Shown one piece after another: positions 24,054-32,325 of a stretch of DNA of 64,000 nt; positions within the stretch are counted from its first letter, which is position 1, and the number at the start of each line of letters is the position of its first letter. Source of the stretch: CAVRIA01 sp963721115 (GTDB taxonomy: Bacteria; Desulfobacterota; Binatia; HRBIN30; CADEER01). Both the position numbers and the translations under genes were made by a program. Below the pieces are notes generated by a model, which was not told the DNA's origin, searched no databases, and saw nothing but the letters and a program-made list of their open reading frames with translations. Location: the NCBI GenBank assembly GCA_963721115.1, contig CAVRIA010000008.1:186001-250000 (forward strand), written 5' to 3'.

Positions 24054-25860
24054 ATGCCCGCTCGCAAAGCCACCCGTGGACGGTCCCTCGCGACCGCGCC
24101 CCGGCGCCCTGCCGCCGCTGCGCCTGCGCAACCGTCGAGCTCGGCGCGCCCGCGAGGTGCCGCGGCGCTGCTCTTCTTCGCCGTGCTGGCGGTCTACCTG
24201 GCCAACATGCGCGTTCACGGCGCCGGCGACAGCATCCCCACTCGGCTGCTGCCCTTCAGCATTCTGCGCCAGGGCAACCTCGACCTCGACGAGTTCAGCT
24301 GGGAGCGTACGCCGGCCGGCGCGTTGCCGTACTACCTGGCCCAGGTCGGGGAGCACATCTACTCGAGGTCGATGATCGCCACCTCCCTGGTGGTCACGCC
24401 CCTCTACGTGGTGCCGGCCTGGCTGCTGTCCGCTCATCACATCTCGTACGACGACGTACGTGCACGCGTCGCCATCGTCGTCATGGAGCGGTTCAGCGCT
24501 GCGCTTCTCGTCGCGCTCTCCGCCGCCTTGCTTTTCGTGGCGCTCTGCCGGCTGTTGGAGTGGCGCGGGGCGCTCGCCCTCGCCCTCGTTTACGCGCTCG
24601 GCACCAGCACTTGGTCCATTTCCAGCCAGGCGCTGTGGCCACATGCTCTGGGCGAGCTGACGCTGGTCGTTCTCTGCGTCGTCCTTCTGGAGCCGCGACC
24701 GTCGCGGTGGATGCTCGCACTGGCCGGGCTGGCGGCCGCGGTAGAGGTCGCCAACCGGCCGCAGATGATCATGTTCGCCGGCCTCGCGTTCCTCTTCGTC
24801 TGCCTCCACCACCGCCGCCACATCGTCGCCTTTGCCGGGTTGCCCGCGGTCGCGGGGGCGGCCCTGCTGATCTACAACGTGACGATGTTCCAGGGAGTCG
24901 CCGGCGGCTACGGCGGCTTCGACCATTTCCACAACGCCGTGCTGACGGGGCTCGCCGGTCTTCTCGTCAGCCCCAACCGGGGCCTGTTCGTGTTCACGCC
25001 GATCGCGATCTTCGCCTTCTGGGGCGCCACCCGCGTCTGGACGCCGGAAGTCCCCGCCTGGATGCGTTTCCTGGTCGTCGGCGTCGGCCTTCACATGCTG
25101 CTCTACGCGAAGTTCGACGAGTGGTGGGCGGGATACACCTTCGGGCCGCGCTACATGACCGACGTCCTTCCGGCCCTCGTTCTCCTGCTCGCCTACGGCC
25201 TGCGGCCGATCGTTCGGAAACGGGCGATGCTGGCGTTGGTGGTGGTCCTCGGTCTCTACGGCGTGGCCGTGCAGGTGATCGGCGTCTACTTCGCGGACGA
25301 TGACTGGAACCGGGCCCCGGTGCCGCTCGAAGCCGATCCGCAACGCGTGTGGGACTGGTCGGACCTGCAGATCGTGCGCGCCGCGCAGAGCGGCTGGCAC
25401 GGCAGCGACCTGGAGGGAGTGCTGGTCGAGTCGTTCACCGAATCGCAGCCGGTGCTGCTGGCGGAGCTGTCTCAGGACGACCTGGCCACGCGTTTCGAGA
25501 TCTCCGGCCAGCCGGCCCAGATGGCCGCGGGTGGCACGGTCACTCCGCGTCGTCCGCCTGACCAACCGCGGGAGCCGGGGGTGGCCCGCCTTCTCGGGGA
25601 AGGGGCGAATCAGCATCCGCTACCTCACCGTTCTCGTCGTTCGCTGGTTCGCCGGCGATCGGGAGGTCGCCGGCAGCGGTGACGTACTGCGTCTGGAGGA
25701 GAACCTGGTACCCGGTGAAACGCTGCGCATGCCGGTTCCGCTCACTGCTCCCGGCACGCCGGGCACGTACGAGGTCGAGCTGCGAATCGCCCAGGCGATC
25801 GATGGCCGCCACGGGGTGGTCAGCCGCGACGCGCTGCGTTTTCCCGTGTCCGTGAAGTAG
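24054..25860 (+). CDS. Multi-pass membrane GT-C-like protein, apparent frameshift near the 3' end
   Basis: A protein of about 602 residues in total. Roughly ten hydrophobic helices follow a basic, Ala/Pro-rich cytoplasmic tail. Motifs such as GDSIPTRLLPFSIL in the first extracytoplasmic loop and WWAGYTFGPRYMTDVLPAL recall GT-C/PMT-type membrane glycosyltransferases, but I cannot assign a family with confidence. The frame changes at about 25540-25546 (ACGGTCACTCCG). After it, a soluble beta-rich tail (RLTNRGSRGWPAFS and so on) runs to 25860 in another frame, and one extra base explains the break. The uncorrected frame stops at 25682 with a low-complexity Arg/Pro tail. Confidence 0.75.
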
Positions 25861-25862
25861 CG

Positions 25863-26351
25863 TTATTCCGGAAGCGGCGCGAGGCGGTCGATGAGCCGCT
25901 CCAGGCAGTCTTTGATCTCGTCTCGGCAGGCTGCGTACACACCCTCGTCCTGGCCGGCCGGATCCTCGATGTCTCCGGGCCCGCCGGCGAACTCCTTCAA
26001 CGTGTAGACTTCCTTGCCGTCGGCCTCGGGAAAGTCGCGGCGCAGAATTTCGACCTGCTGCGCCGTCATCGCCAGGATCAGGTCGGCGTCCGCGACCAGG
26101 TGCCGGTTCGACTTCAGGTCGGTGGCTACGCGCTCGGGGGAGATGTGAATGCCGTCGTCGCGCAGCACGAGACGCGCGTCCATCGATACCAAGGCCCCGT
26201 TTCTCGCATAGGCGGCAACCCCACCGGAGCGCACCGTCAGGTGCTCGACCGCGCGTTCGCGCAGCATCTTGACGAGGAGCGCCTCGGCGATGACGCTGCG
26301 GCTCGTGTTGGCGTGGCAGATGATCAGGATCTTTCGGTAGGTCGAGGACAC
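25863..26351 (-). CDS. Low-molecular-weight phosphotyrosine phosphatase-like protein
   Basis: A 162-residue protein with the LMW-PTP/ArsC-like P-loop: C12 and R18 in CHANTSRS (CX5RS), and the general-acid Asp D130 in DIEDP. Both catalytic elements are intact. The fold also occurs in arsenate reductases, but the two extra redox cysteines of ArsC are not obvious. GTG at 26351 is the start. The stop is 2 bp from the end of the GT-C-like gene, which converges. Substrates could be tyrosine phosphates on envelope or polysaccharide-export proteins. Confidence 0.85.
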   Translation of the reverse strand: MSSTYRKILIICHANTSRSVIAEALLVKMLRERAVEHLTVRSGGVAAYARNGALVSMDARLVLRDDGIHISPERVATDLKSNRHLVADADLILAMTAQQVEILRRDFPEADGKEVYTLKEFAGGPGDIEDPAGQDEGVYAACRDEIKDCLERLIDRLAPLPE

Positions 26352-26418
26352 GTCAGGACTTCCTGAGCGCAGCGGGGCAGAGCGTAAATCGCCTTGCCCC
26401 GCTTGCGCTGGCGGTGGT

Positions 26419-27360
26419 TCACCCGAGGCCGCTGGCGAACACCTCGGCGATGTTCTCCTTGGCCGTGACGCCGGTTGCCAGCTGTGCCTTGAGCTTCGCT
26501 CCGAGATCGGCGGGCTCCCAGGTGGCGCGCTGCTTCACCTGGCCGACCGAGTGCCACCCTTGCATGAGCCAAACCGTGCCGCCGCCGACGCGGAACACCT
26601 CGCCGTGCACGTCGCCAGCGTCGTCGCTGGCGAGCCAGGTCACCAGCGGCGCGATGTTGCGCGGGTTGAAGACGTCGAACTCCCCCTCGCCGGCCGGGGC
26701 GCCCATCATCGCCGCGGTCGAGGGCGTGGCATCGGTCGTGAGGCGCGTGCGCGCCACCGGGGCGATGCCGTTGCACGTGACGCCGTACTTCGACATCTCG
26801 CGGTCCATGGTGATGGCCATCAGGGCGACGGCCGCCTTGGCGGCGCCGTAGTTGGACTGCCCCACGTTGCCCAGCAGGCCGGCGTCGGACGACGTGTTGA
26901 TGATGCGGCCGTTGAGGACGTTCCCCTTCTTGTGCTCCTCGCGCCAGTACTCGCAAGCGTGGCGGCTCATGTTGAAGGTGCCCTTGAGATGAACCGCGAG
27001 CACGGAGTCCCAGTCCTCCTCGGCCATGTTGAAGATCATCCGATCGCGCAGGATGCCAGCGTTGTTGACGACGATGTTGAGCTTGCCGAAGGTGTCGACG
27101 GCGCACTCGACGATACGCTTGGCGGCCTTGAAGTCGGTCACGCTCTCGCCATTGGTCACCGCGTCCCCACCCGCCTGCTTGATCTCGTCGACGACCTGCT
27201 GGGCCGGGCTGGTGTCGGCACCCGTGCCATCGAAGTGGGCGCCTAGATCGTTGACGACCACCTTGGCGCCGTGCCTGGCCAGCAGAAGCGCTTCCTCGCG
27301 TCCGATGCCGCGCCCGGCCCCGGTGATGATCGCAACCTTGCCCTCGAGCAAACCTGCCAT
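26419..27360 (-). CDS. SDR-family 3-hydroxyacyl-CoA dehydrogenase-like oxidoreductase
   Basis: A 313-residue short-chain dehydrogenase. The cofactor motif is TGAGRGIG (about 14-21), NNAG follows, the catalytic Ser lies in INTSSDAG, and Y-x3-K is SNYGAAK. The long insert after the first strand (GAHFDGTGADTSPAQQVVDEI) is typical of the dehydrogenase module of peroxisomal MFE-2 and its stand-alone bacterial relatives, suggesting oxidation of 3-hydroxyacyl-CoA in beta-oxidation. The ATG at 27360 has AGGAGG a few bases upstream. A MaoC-like hydratase lies elsewhere in the window (48747). Confidence 0.88.
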   Translation of the reverse strand: MAGLLEGKVAIITGAGRGIGREEALLLARHGAKVVVNDLGAHFDGTGADTSPAQQVVDEIKQAGGDAVTNGESVTDFKAAKRIVECAVDTFGKLNIVVNNAGILRDRMIFNMAEEDWDSVLAVHLKGTFNMSRHACEYWREEHKKGNVLNGRIINTSSDAGLLGNVGQSNYGAAKAAVALMAITMDREMSKYGVTCNGIAPVARTRLTTDATPSTAAMMGAPAGEGEFDVFNPRNIAPLVTWLASDDAGDVHGEVFRVGGGTVWLMQGWHSVGQVKQRATWEPADLGAKLKAQLATGVTAKENIAEVFASGLG

Positions 27361-27488
27361 GTTGTCCTCCTTCCTAACTTTTGTCGACTGTGGATTTTCC
27401 GTGCGTGATCGAGTGTTCTCCCGGCGTCGCGCCGGCGGCGAGCGAGAGGGGAAAGACCGCCAAATCTGCCCCGAAAGATCTCGGCGTG

Positions 27489-28004
27489 TCAAGGCGAAGA
27501 CAGCCGCTGGCGCAGCGCGACGATCACCTGCTCGTCGGTCGGGAAAGCGAGCGGGGGCGGCTCGACGAGCGGAAAGTAGCCGACGCGGTCGAGGTCGTCG
27601 CCCGCGCGCGCGCGGCCCGCCGGGGCGCTGCCCCAGAACCAGACGCCGACCGTCTGTCTCGCCCTGTCGTGGAAGTTCGAATGGACCGCGCAGACCTCGC
27701 CGATCTCCACTGCGAGCCCGGTCTCTTCGAGCATCTCGCGCCGCGCCGCATCGCGGATGTCCTCGTCCCACTCGACGTAGCCGCACGGAATGCACCACAG
27801 GCCGGCGCGCGCTCCCCGCCTGCGGCGTCCGAGCAGGATCTCGTCTCCGCGCAGCAGGACGACGGCGACACCGACGGCCGGATTGCGGTAGTGGACGCGC
27901 CCGCACGCCGTGCAGGAGAAGCGGAGAACGGGGTCCTGGCCGAGCCTCTTCGCGCTCAGCGGAGCACCGCACGTCGGGCAGTGGCGCGGTGCGTCGATCC
28001 GCAT
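27489..28004 (-). CDS. NUDIX hydrolase with N-terminal zinc ribbon
   Basis: A 171-residue protein. A four-Cys zinc ribbon (CPTCG, then CTACG) occupies residues 9-35, as in NudC-type or NADH pyrophosphatase-like proteins. The Nudix box GYVEWDEDIRDAARREMLEE, ending ETGL, lies at about 75-97 and has all the metal-binding Glu residues. Likely substrates are nucleoside diphosphates linked to another moiety. The ATG at 28004 is chosen because it precedes the ribbon. It is divergent from the exported-protein pair. Confidence 0.88.
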   Translation of the reverse strand: MRIDAPRHCPTCGAPLSAKRLGQDPVLRFSCTACGRVHYRNPAVGVAVVLLRGDEILLGRRRRGARAGLWCIPCGYVEWDEDIRDAARREMLEETGLAVEIGEVCAVHSNFHDRARQTVGVWFWGSAPAGRARAGDDLDRVGYFPLVEPPPLAFPTDEQVIVALRQRLSSP

Positions 28005-28059
28005 GAAAGCATTTGTAAACCAGGTGTTTATGGCGCCGCAAGGGCGCTCGGCTTTTGGG

Positions 28060-28088
28060 TTGATTTCGGTGCGGTGCGCGCCTAAGAT
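28060..28088 (+). promoter_or_regulatory. Sigma-70-like promoter for the exported-protein pair
   Basis: TTGATT (28060-28065) and TAAGAT (28083-28088) are separated by 17 bp, and the first gene starts at 28131. No competing promoter is obvious in the 126-bp interval. Confidence 0.45.
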
Positions 28089-28130
28089 GCGGCTCGTTTG
28101 TCGGTCGGCAGAGGGGAGTGCGAGGCGTCG

Positions 28131-29048
28131 ATGGAAAGGTGTTGCGGGTTCGTAGCGACGGTTGCCGCCTTGGTCGGACTGCTGGCCGTGCGCTCCGCGG
28201 TGGCGGGTCCGCCGCCGCAGCGACTGCCGTCCGCCATCTTGGTGTTCCCCAACGTCGTCGTCGAAGGGGGCGGAGCCGTTCGCGACACGCGCATCGAGAT
28301 CGTCAACCTCACCGGGCGCCCACAGCAGCTCTCGTGCTTCTACGTCGACGGGTCCTTTTGCAGCGAGTTCGGCTTCTTCATCCGGTTGACCCCAAACCAG
28401 CCGATCACGTGGCTGGCGAGTCAAGGATCGTTCAGCAGTCACTCGCTCTCCGCCGTCCCCGCGTTCGGCGGCACGGGCGAGCTGAAGTGCCGGGTCATCC
28501 CGCAGGAGCCCGGTGTCGATGCTCACAACACCGTGCAGGGCCGGGCCATCGTGTTCGGCGCCGACGGCAGCACGGTGTCCTACGGGGCGGTCGGGTTCCA
28601 GCGCTTCACGGACGGCGACTTTTCGGGGACGGCCGACCTCGACGGTTCCACGTACGCCCAGTGCCCCGATGAAATGCATTTCGCTTTCGTGGCCAGCGAG
28701 CTGGGATCCGAGAGCGAGATCGTCCTCGCCCCGTGCTCGGAGGACCTGGAGAACCGCATTCCCACTACGACCACGGTACAGTTTCTCATCTATAACGAAT
28801 TCGAGCAGGTACTGAGCGCGGCGACCAACGTCACCTGCTACGAGCGCAAGCGCCTGCAGGACATCAGCCCTGTGTTCACGCGGGATACGCTGGGGACCGA
28901 GACCGGGCACGTCATCGTACGCGGTGTGCAGAGCCCCGTGCTCGCGATGTTGATCGATCGAGTGCAGGTCTCGGTACAGGCGAGCGCGGTGGCGGGAAAC
29001 GAGCCGGCCTTCCGCGGCGGCCGTTCGGCGACCATACGCTTCCCGTGA
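28131..29048 (+). CDS. Exported protein of unknown function, first of a duplicate pair
   Basis: A 305-residue protein with a signal peptide (about 1-23, ending SAVAG) and a beta-rich mature part. Four to six conserved cysteines (LSCFYV, SFCSEF, LKCRVI, YAQCPDE, LAPCSED, VTCYE) suggest disulfides in the periplasm or on the surface. It shares its full mature length with the next gene: RLPSAILVFPNVV against RLASALLIFPYVV, DTRIEIVNLT against DTRIELINMS, and GHVIVRGVQSP against AHVIVRGVSSP. I do not recognise the family. The duplicate starts 28 bp downstream on the same strand. Confidence 0.8.
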   Translation: MERCCGFVATVAALVGLLAVRSAVAGPPPQRLPSAILVFPNVVVEGGGAVRDTRIEIVNLTGRPQQLSCFYVDGSFCSEFGFFIRLTPNQPITWLASQGSFSSHSLSAVPAFGGTGELKCRVIPQEPGVDAHNTVQGRAIVFGADGSTVSYGAVGFQRFTDGDFSGTADLDGSTYAQCPDEMHFAFVASELGSESEIVLAPCSEDLENRIPTTTTVQFLIYNEFEQVLSAATNVTCYERKRLQDISPVFTRDTLGTETGHVIVRGVQSPVLAMLIDRVQVSVQASAVAGNEPAFRGGRSATIRFP

Positions 29049-29076
29049 AACGGGCGGGGCGAGCGGTGTTGAGACG

Positions 29077-30525
29077 ATGAAGCGAACGTTGTTACGACTG
29101 GGACTGCTGCTCGCTCTGGTGGCGTGGATGCCGGGACCGGCCCTTGGTGGGGTTGCGGGGACCGACGCGGGGTCGATCGATTGGCATGCCATCCTGCGAG
29201 CGCTCGGCATCGCCTTGGACTCGTGGCGCTTGTCGCCGTTTCCCTCTCCGACAGAGACACCGCTGCCGGAGCAGCTGGATTCGCCCACCGCGACGGCGAC
29301 GGGTACCGCCACCCATCTCCCTCCGCCTCCGTGGACGCCGACGCCGGCGCGCACATCGACCCGTACCCTGACACCGACGCGCACGACTTCGCCGACGCGC
29401 ACCATGACGCCGACGCGCACGACGACGAGAACGAGAACTCCGACCGAGACGCGTCCTCCGACGTCGACCCGAACCCCGACATTCACGCGTACGGTGACGC
29501 GCACGGCCACCGCCATCCCGACCCGTACCGCAACGCGAACGGCGACCCGGACGCGCACTCCCACGTGGACGCGTACGCCGACGTGGACGCGGACACCCGT
29601 TCCGACGGCGACGCCCACCCCCACCCTCGATCCGTCCGCGGCGACCCCCACCCGCGCCGCCAGTGGACAGATCGCCTTCGACTCGGCGCAGGGGGTTCCG
29701 CCGGCGCAGCGACTGGCTTCGGCTCTGCTCATCTTTCCCTATGTCGTGTCGGCGGGAACTCGGGATACGCGTATCGAGCTGATCAACATGTCGGACGCCC
29801 AGCAGACGCTGAACTGCTTCTACGTACGCGAGAGCGACTGCGTGGAAGTGGGTTTCTTCTTGACTCTGACCGCGCAGCAGCCGCTCTCCTGGCTGGCCAG
29901 CGAGGGAGCGAACAACCCACTGACCTTCTCCGCCGTACCTCCGTTCGACGGCATCGGCGAGCTCAAGTGCGCCGTGATGCCGAACACCCCGAATCTCTCG
30001 TCACACAACGTCCTGCAGGGCCGCGCGACCACCTTCGACACGGTGACGGGCGACACGGTCGGCTACGGATCGATCGGGTTCCAACGTCTGGTGCCGGGGG
30101 CCTTCACCGGCGTCGTCGATCTGGACGGCTTCACGTATGAGGAGTGTCCGGAGCGGTTGCACTTCCAGGTGCTGAGTCGCCAGGGCACGGCCGACAGTGA
30201 GATGGTCCTCGTGCCCTGCGCGCAAGATCTGCTCACCCAGACGCCCACCGAGACCACCGTGCAACTGCAGATCGTGAACGAGTTCGAGCAGGTCTTCTCG
30301 TCCTCTTTTCGCTTCCGTTGCCACGCGACGCTGCCCTTTTCCCGCCTCGGCACGCTGGGCAACGCCCTGCTGGGTAGCGACTCGGCGCACGTCATCGTTC
30401 GCGGAGTGAGCTCTCCCCTGGTGGGTCTAGTGATCGACCGTTTCGACGCTCTCGCGACGCATCACAGCGCAGCCAACGATCCCTTCCTCGAAGGCGGGAG
30501 CCCGGCGACCGTCATTTTCCCCTGA
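29077..30525 (+). CDS. Exported protein with Thr/Pro/Arg-rich linker, second of a duplicate pair
   Basis: A 482-residue paralogue of the preceding gene. After a signal peptide (about 1-24) and a short segment comes a low-complexity linker (about 57-193) made of TPT, TRT and TAT units, then the same beta-rich Cys-containing domain (about 205-482). The linker DNA is a degenerate ACxCCG/ACGCG repeat array and so is open in several frames. Such linkers usually space a domain away from the membrane or cell surface and are often O-glycosylated elsewhere. ATG at 29077. Confidence 0.82.
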   Translation: MKRTLLRLGLLLALVAWMPGPALGGVAGTDAGSIDWHAILRALGIALDSWRLSPFPSPTETPLPEQLDSPTATATGTATHLPPPPWTPTPARTSTRTLTPTRTTSPTRTMTPTRTTTRTRTPTETRPPTSTRTPTFTRTVTRTATAIPTRTATRTATRTRTPTWTRTPTWTRTPVPTATPTPTLDPSAATPTRAASGQIAFDSAQGVPPAQRLASALLIFPYVVSAGTRDTRIELINMSDAQQTLNCFYVRESDCVEVGFFLTLTAQQPLSWLASEGANNPLTFSAVPPFDGIGELKCAVMPNTPNLSSHNVLQGRATTFDTVTGDTVGYGSIGFQRLVPGAFTGVVDLDGFTYEECPERLHFQVLSRQGTADSEMVLVPCAQDLLTQTPTETTVQLQIVNEFEQVFSSSFRFRCHATLPFSRLGTLGNALLGSDSAHVIVRGVSSPLVGLVIDRFDALATHHSAANDPFLEGGSPATVIFP

Positions 30526-30594
30526 GAGGCCGGCGATCGATCGCCCCTCTCGAGGGTGAAAGTCCGTCCGACTTGGCCCGGTCGAAAACGCGCT

Positions 30595-30622
30595 TTGACG
30601 AGACCCCTCGGGGCGCTATAGT
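30595..30622 (+). promoter_or_regulatory. Near-consensus sigma-70 promoter for the 49-residue ORF
   Basis: TTGACG (30595-30600), a 16-bp spacer and TATAGT (30617-30622) match the consensus well. AGGAGAGG at 30633-30640 and a GTG start at 30647 follow, so the leader would be about 18 nt. Confidence 0.65.
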
Positions 30623-30646
30623 TCCGGCGATCCAGGAGAGGTCGTC

Positions 30647-30796
30647 GTGCGTGAATTCTTTTACGGTCTGCTTCTCGGTGCGGTGTGCATGTACTGCTTC
30701 GAGTACTTCGATGCCCCGGGTGTTCTCGCGTACCTGAACAGCGCGACCGAGTCGGCGGTCGAGTCCACACACGGGTACGGCGGCAAGGCCAAGTAG
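30647..30796 (+). CDS. 49-residue small membrane-type protein
   Basis: A 50-codon ORF from GTG 30647 to TAG 30796. Residues 4-16 (FFYGLLLGAVCMY) are hydrophobic, followed by CFEYFDAPGVLAYLNSATE and a polar Gly/Lys tail. One membrane helix, or an amphipathic one, is likely. A near-consensus promoter and a strong ribosome-binding site stand at the right distances, which is the main evidence that the ORF is real. No family is recognised. It is transcribed away from the convergent TSP3 gene. Confidence 0.7.
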   Translation: MREFFYGLLLGAVCMYCFEYFDAPGVLAYLNSATESAVESTHGYGGKAK

Positions 30797-30822
30797 GCCG
30801 GACGTCGTCCGACGTTCCGGCT

Positions 30823-31647
30823 TCAGCGCAGCGCCAAGACGCGACTGCCGCATCCCGAGCGAACTGCGTCCCGCATCATCTCGCGCACCTCGGACCGGGT
30901 CAGCTTCTTCTGTCGGTACAGCTGCTTGAGGACACGCGCGACGCACTGCACGTACTCGCGCGGAGTGCCCCATTCCTTGTCCGGTGCGGGGCCGTCGCAG
31001 GCACAGTGCTGGCTGGGCGCGCATCCGTCGTCCAGAACCGGGCTGCCGAGCTGAGTGTCCGCGCACTCGTCGCAAGCGTCGCCGACACCGTCCTGGTCCT
31101 GATCCTGCTGATCTCGAGTGGCGATCTGCGGGCAATTGTCGAGGGTGTCCGGGACGCCGTCGCCATCCGCATCCGGTCCGTCGGTCATCACCGGCACGGC
31201 GACGATGTCCACCGCGTATCCGTTGTCGACGTCCCGCGGCGTGACCAGGTGAATTCGGATGTCTCCAGGCGTGGATCGCTGGCGGTGTCCGGTGGTGAGC
31301 AGCGCCGGCTCCTCGTTGAAGTGAGCATCGACGACCATGGCGATGCTGTCCGCGGCTAACCGCTGGAGGAATCCGGTCCCGGTGATCGAAAAGGAGTCGC
31401 TGCGCCAATCGACGCCGGTGATGGCCTCGGCTCCGAAGACACCAGGGACGGGCATCACCGTCACGTCGAAGCTACCCTCGAGCGGCTCCGCCGGTAGCGG
31501 CGGCAGCTCGCACGACCGGCATACCGTGACCACGCGGCTCTCGTCCGTGAGCACGTAGTGGATGGTATGGGCAGTCGCCGTCTTCGGCGTCACGCCGGCG
31601 GCAACCAAGGCGAAGAGCGCAACCGCGAGCGACGAACGCCGGGACAT
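30823..31647 (-). CDS. Exported protein with thrombospondin type-3 calcium-binding repeat
   Basis: A 274-residue protein with a signal peptide (about 1-26, ending TATAH). The N-terminal half is beta-rich with a CRSC pair. The middle has Asp-rich calcium-binding loops (GPDADGDGVPDTLDNCPQ, then DQDQDGVGDACDEC) of the thrombospondin type-3 kind, and a Cys-rich patch (CAPSQHCACDG) follows. The C-terminal 55 residues form a charged helix with two Cys. It is probably secreted or outer-membrane associated, with unknown function. Confidence 0.82.
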   Translation of the reverse strand: MSRRSSLAVALFALVAAGVTPKTATAHTIHYVLTDESRVVTVCRSCELPPLPAEPLEGSFDVTVMPVPGVFGAEAITGVDWRSDSFSITGTGFLQRLAADSIAMVVDAHFNEEPALLTTGHRQRSTPGDIRIHLVTPRDVDNGYAVDIVAVPVMTDGPDADGDGVPDTLDNCPQIATRDQQDQDQDGVGDACDECADTQLGSPVLDDGCAPSQHCACDGPAPDKEWGTPREYVQCVARVLKQLYRQKKLTRSEVREMMRDAVRSGCGSRVLALR

Positions 31648-31691
31648 GGCTTAAAACCATACGCGCGGCTCGGAAGGGAAGCAAGTACGTT

Positions 31692-31730
31692 CCTCTGGTG
31701 CTGTCCATTGAAAAAGGACAGCACCGGAGG
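31692..31730. terminator. 15-bp inverted repeat between minus-strand genes
   Basis: GGTGCTGTCC (31697-31706) pairs perfectly with GGACAGCACC (31716-31725) around a 9-nt loop. Five further base pairs, one of them G-U, extend the stem to 31692 and 31730. It starts 5 bp after the stop of the small exported protein gene at 31735. The loop is TTTTTCAAT on the minus strand. There is no T run after the stem, so termination by the hairpin is likely but not proven. Confidence 0.6.
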
Positions 31731-31734
31731 ACGC

Positions 31735-32016
31735 TCAGCGAAAACGCAACGCGCGCTGCTCCCGCTCGGCGCGAACGCGTTCTTGACGAGCCGCTTGCTC
31801 CGCCTGCTGAACGGTGATCTGGGTGCAAGCTTCTACGCGTGCGGCGGTCGTACCCAGGTCGGAAGCAATCTGCGCTCCGGACTGTCCGCCCTCGCGGGCG
31901 ACGACGATCTCCTCGCAAGTCGCGCGGCGCGCGTACGCAATCGTCGCGTCCGTCCCCAAGACGAGTATCGATGCAATCGCGAAGAGCGCGAACACCATGA
32001 CTCGGGACCGAAACAT
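31735..32016 (-). CDS. Small exported protein, unknown function
   Basis: A 93-residue protein with a hydrophobic signal segment (about 7-28, ending IAYA). The short mature domain reads RATCEEIVVAREGGQSGAQI and continues ASDLGTTAARVEAC, which contains two Cys likely to pair. A Gln/Arg/Glu-rich helical tail follows. A perfect TTGACA (32046-32051) lies upstream, with a weak TAGTCG 17 bp later just before the ATG, and no Shine-Dalgarno is visible. The message may be leaderless, or a later ATG may be used. Confidence 0.65.
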   Translation of the reverse strand: MFRSRVMVFALFAIASILVLGTDATIAYARRATCEEIVVAREGGQSGAQIASDLGTTAARVEACTQITVQQAEQAARQERVRAEREQRALRFR

Positions 32017-32120
32017 GGTGCACGACTAGTTGTCGCGACGGGAATTGTCAATCGCCTCGTACGGGTTACCCGAGCGACCGCAAAGGTTCGCTGGGTGTCC
32101 GCGGCGCGAGGCGGAAAGCG

Positions 32121-32279
32121 CTACGCGATGTTGCGCTTTGGCTTCGTGATCACCACCACCTCCTGCCCATTCACCCGTACCGTTCGCCGGTCGGTCGGCG
32201 ACTGCCGCGCGCTCTGCTTGCGCGCCTTCGCCTCACGCCACTTCAGCAACTCCTTTTCCAAGTCGTTCGTCTTGATCAT
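32121..32279 (-). CDS. 52-residue basic small protein downstream of rpoD
   Basis: A 52-residue protein: a charged helix (KTNDLEKELLKWREAKARKQ), a basic linker, and a short beta hairpin-like end (RTVRVNGQEVVVITKPKR). It starts at ATG 32279 with GGGAGG ten bases upstream, 46 bp after the rpoD stop on the same strand. Co-transcription with rpoD is possible. I recognise no family. The strong ribosome-binding site and clean composition favour a real gene. Confidence 0.65.
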   Translation of the reverse strand: MIKTNDLEKELLKWREAKARKQSARQSPTDRRTVRVNGQEVVVITKPKRNIA

Positions 32280-32325
32280 TGACTGACCTCCCTTGCTCCC
32301 CTCCACCTACGAGCCGCCCACCACC

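Noticed and set aside
29340..29660. Dense ACxCCG/ACGCG repeats as a possible CRISPR or satellite
   Set aside because: The units are 3-6 bp, code for TPT/TRT in frame, and have no unique spacers. They are a low-complexity protein linker.
28800..30400. Several long antisense open frames across the exported-protein pair
   Set aside because: They are frame shadows of the two plus-strand genes with repetitive composition and no start signals or domains.
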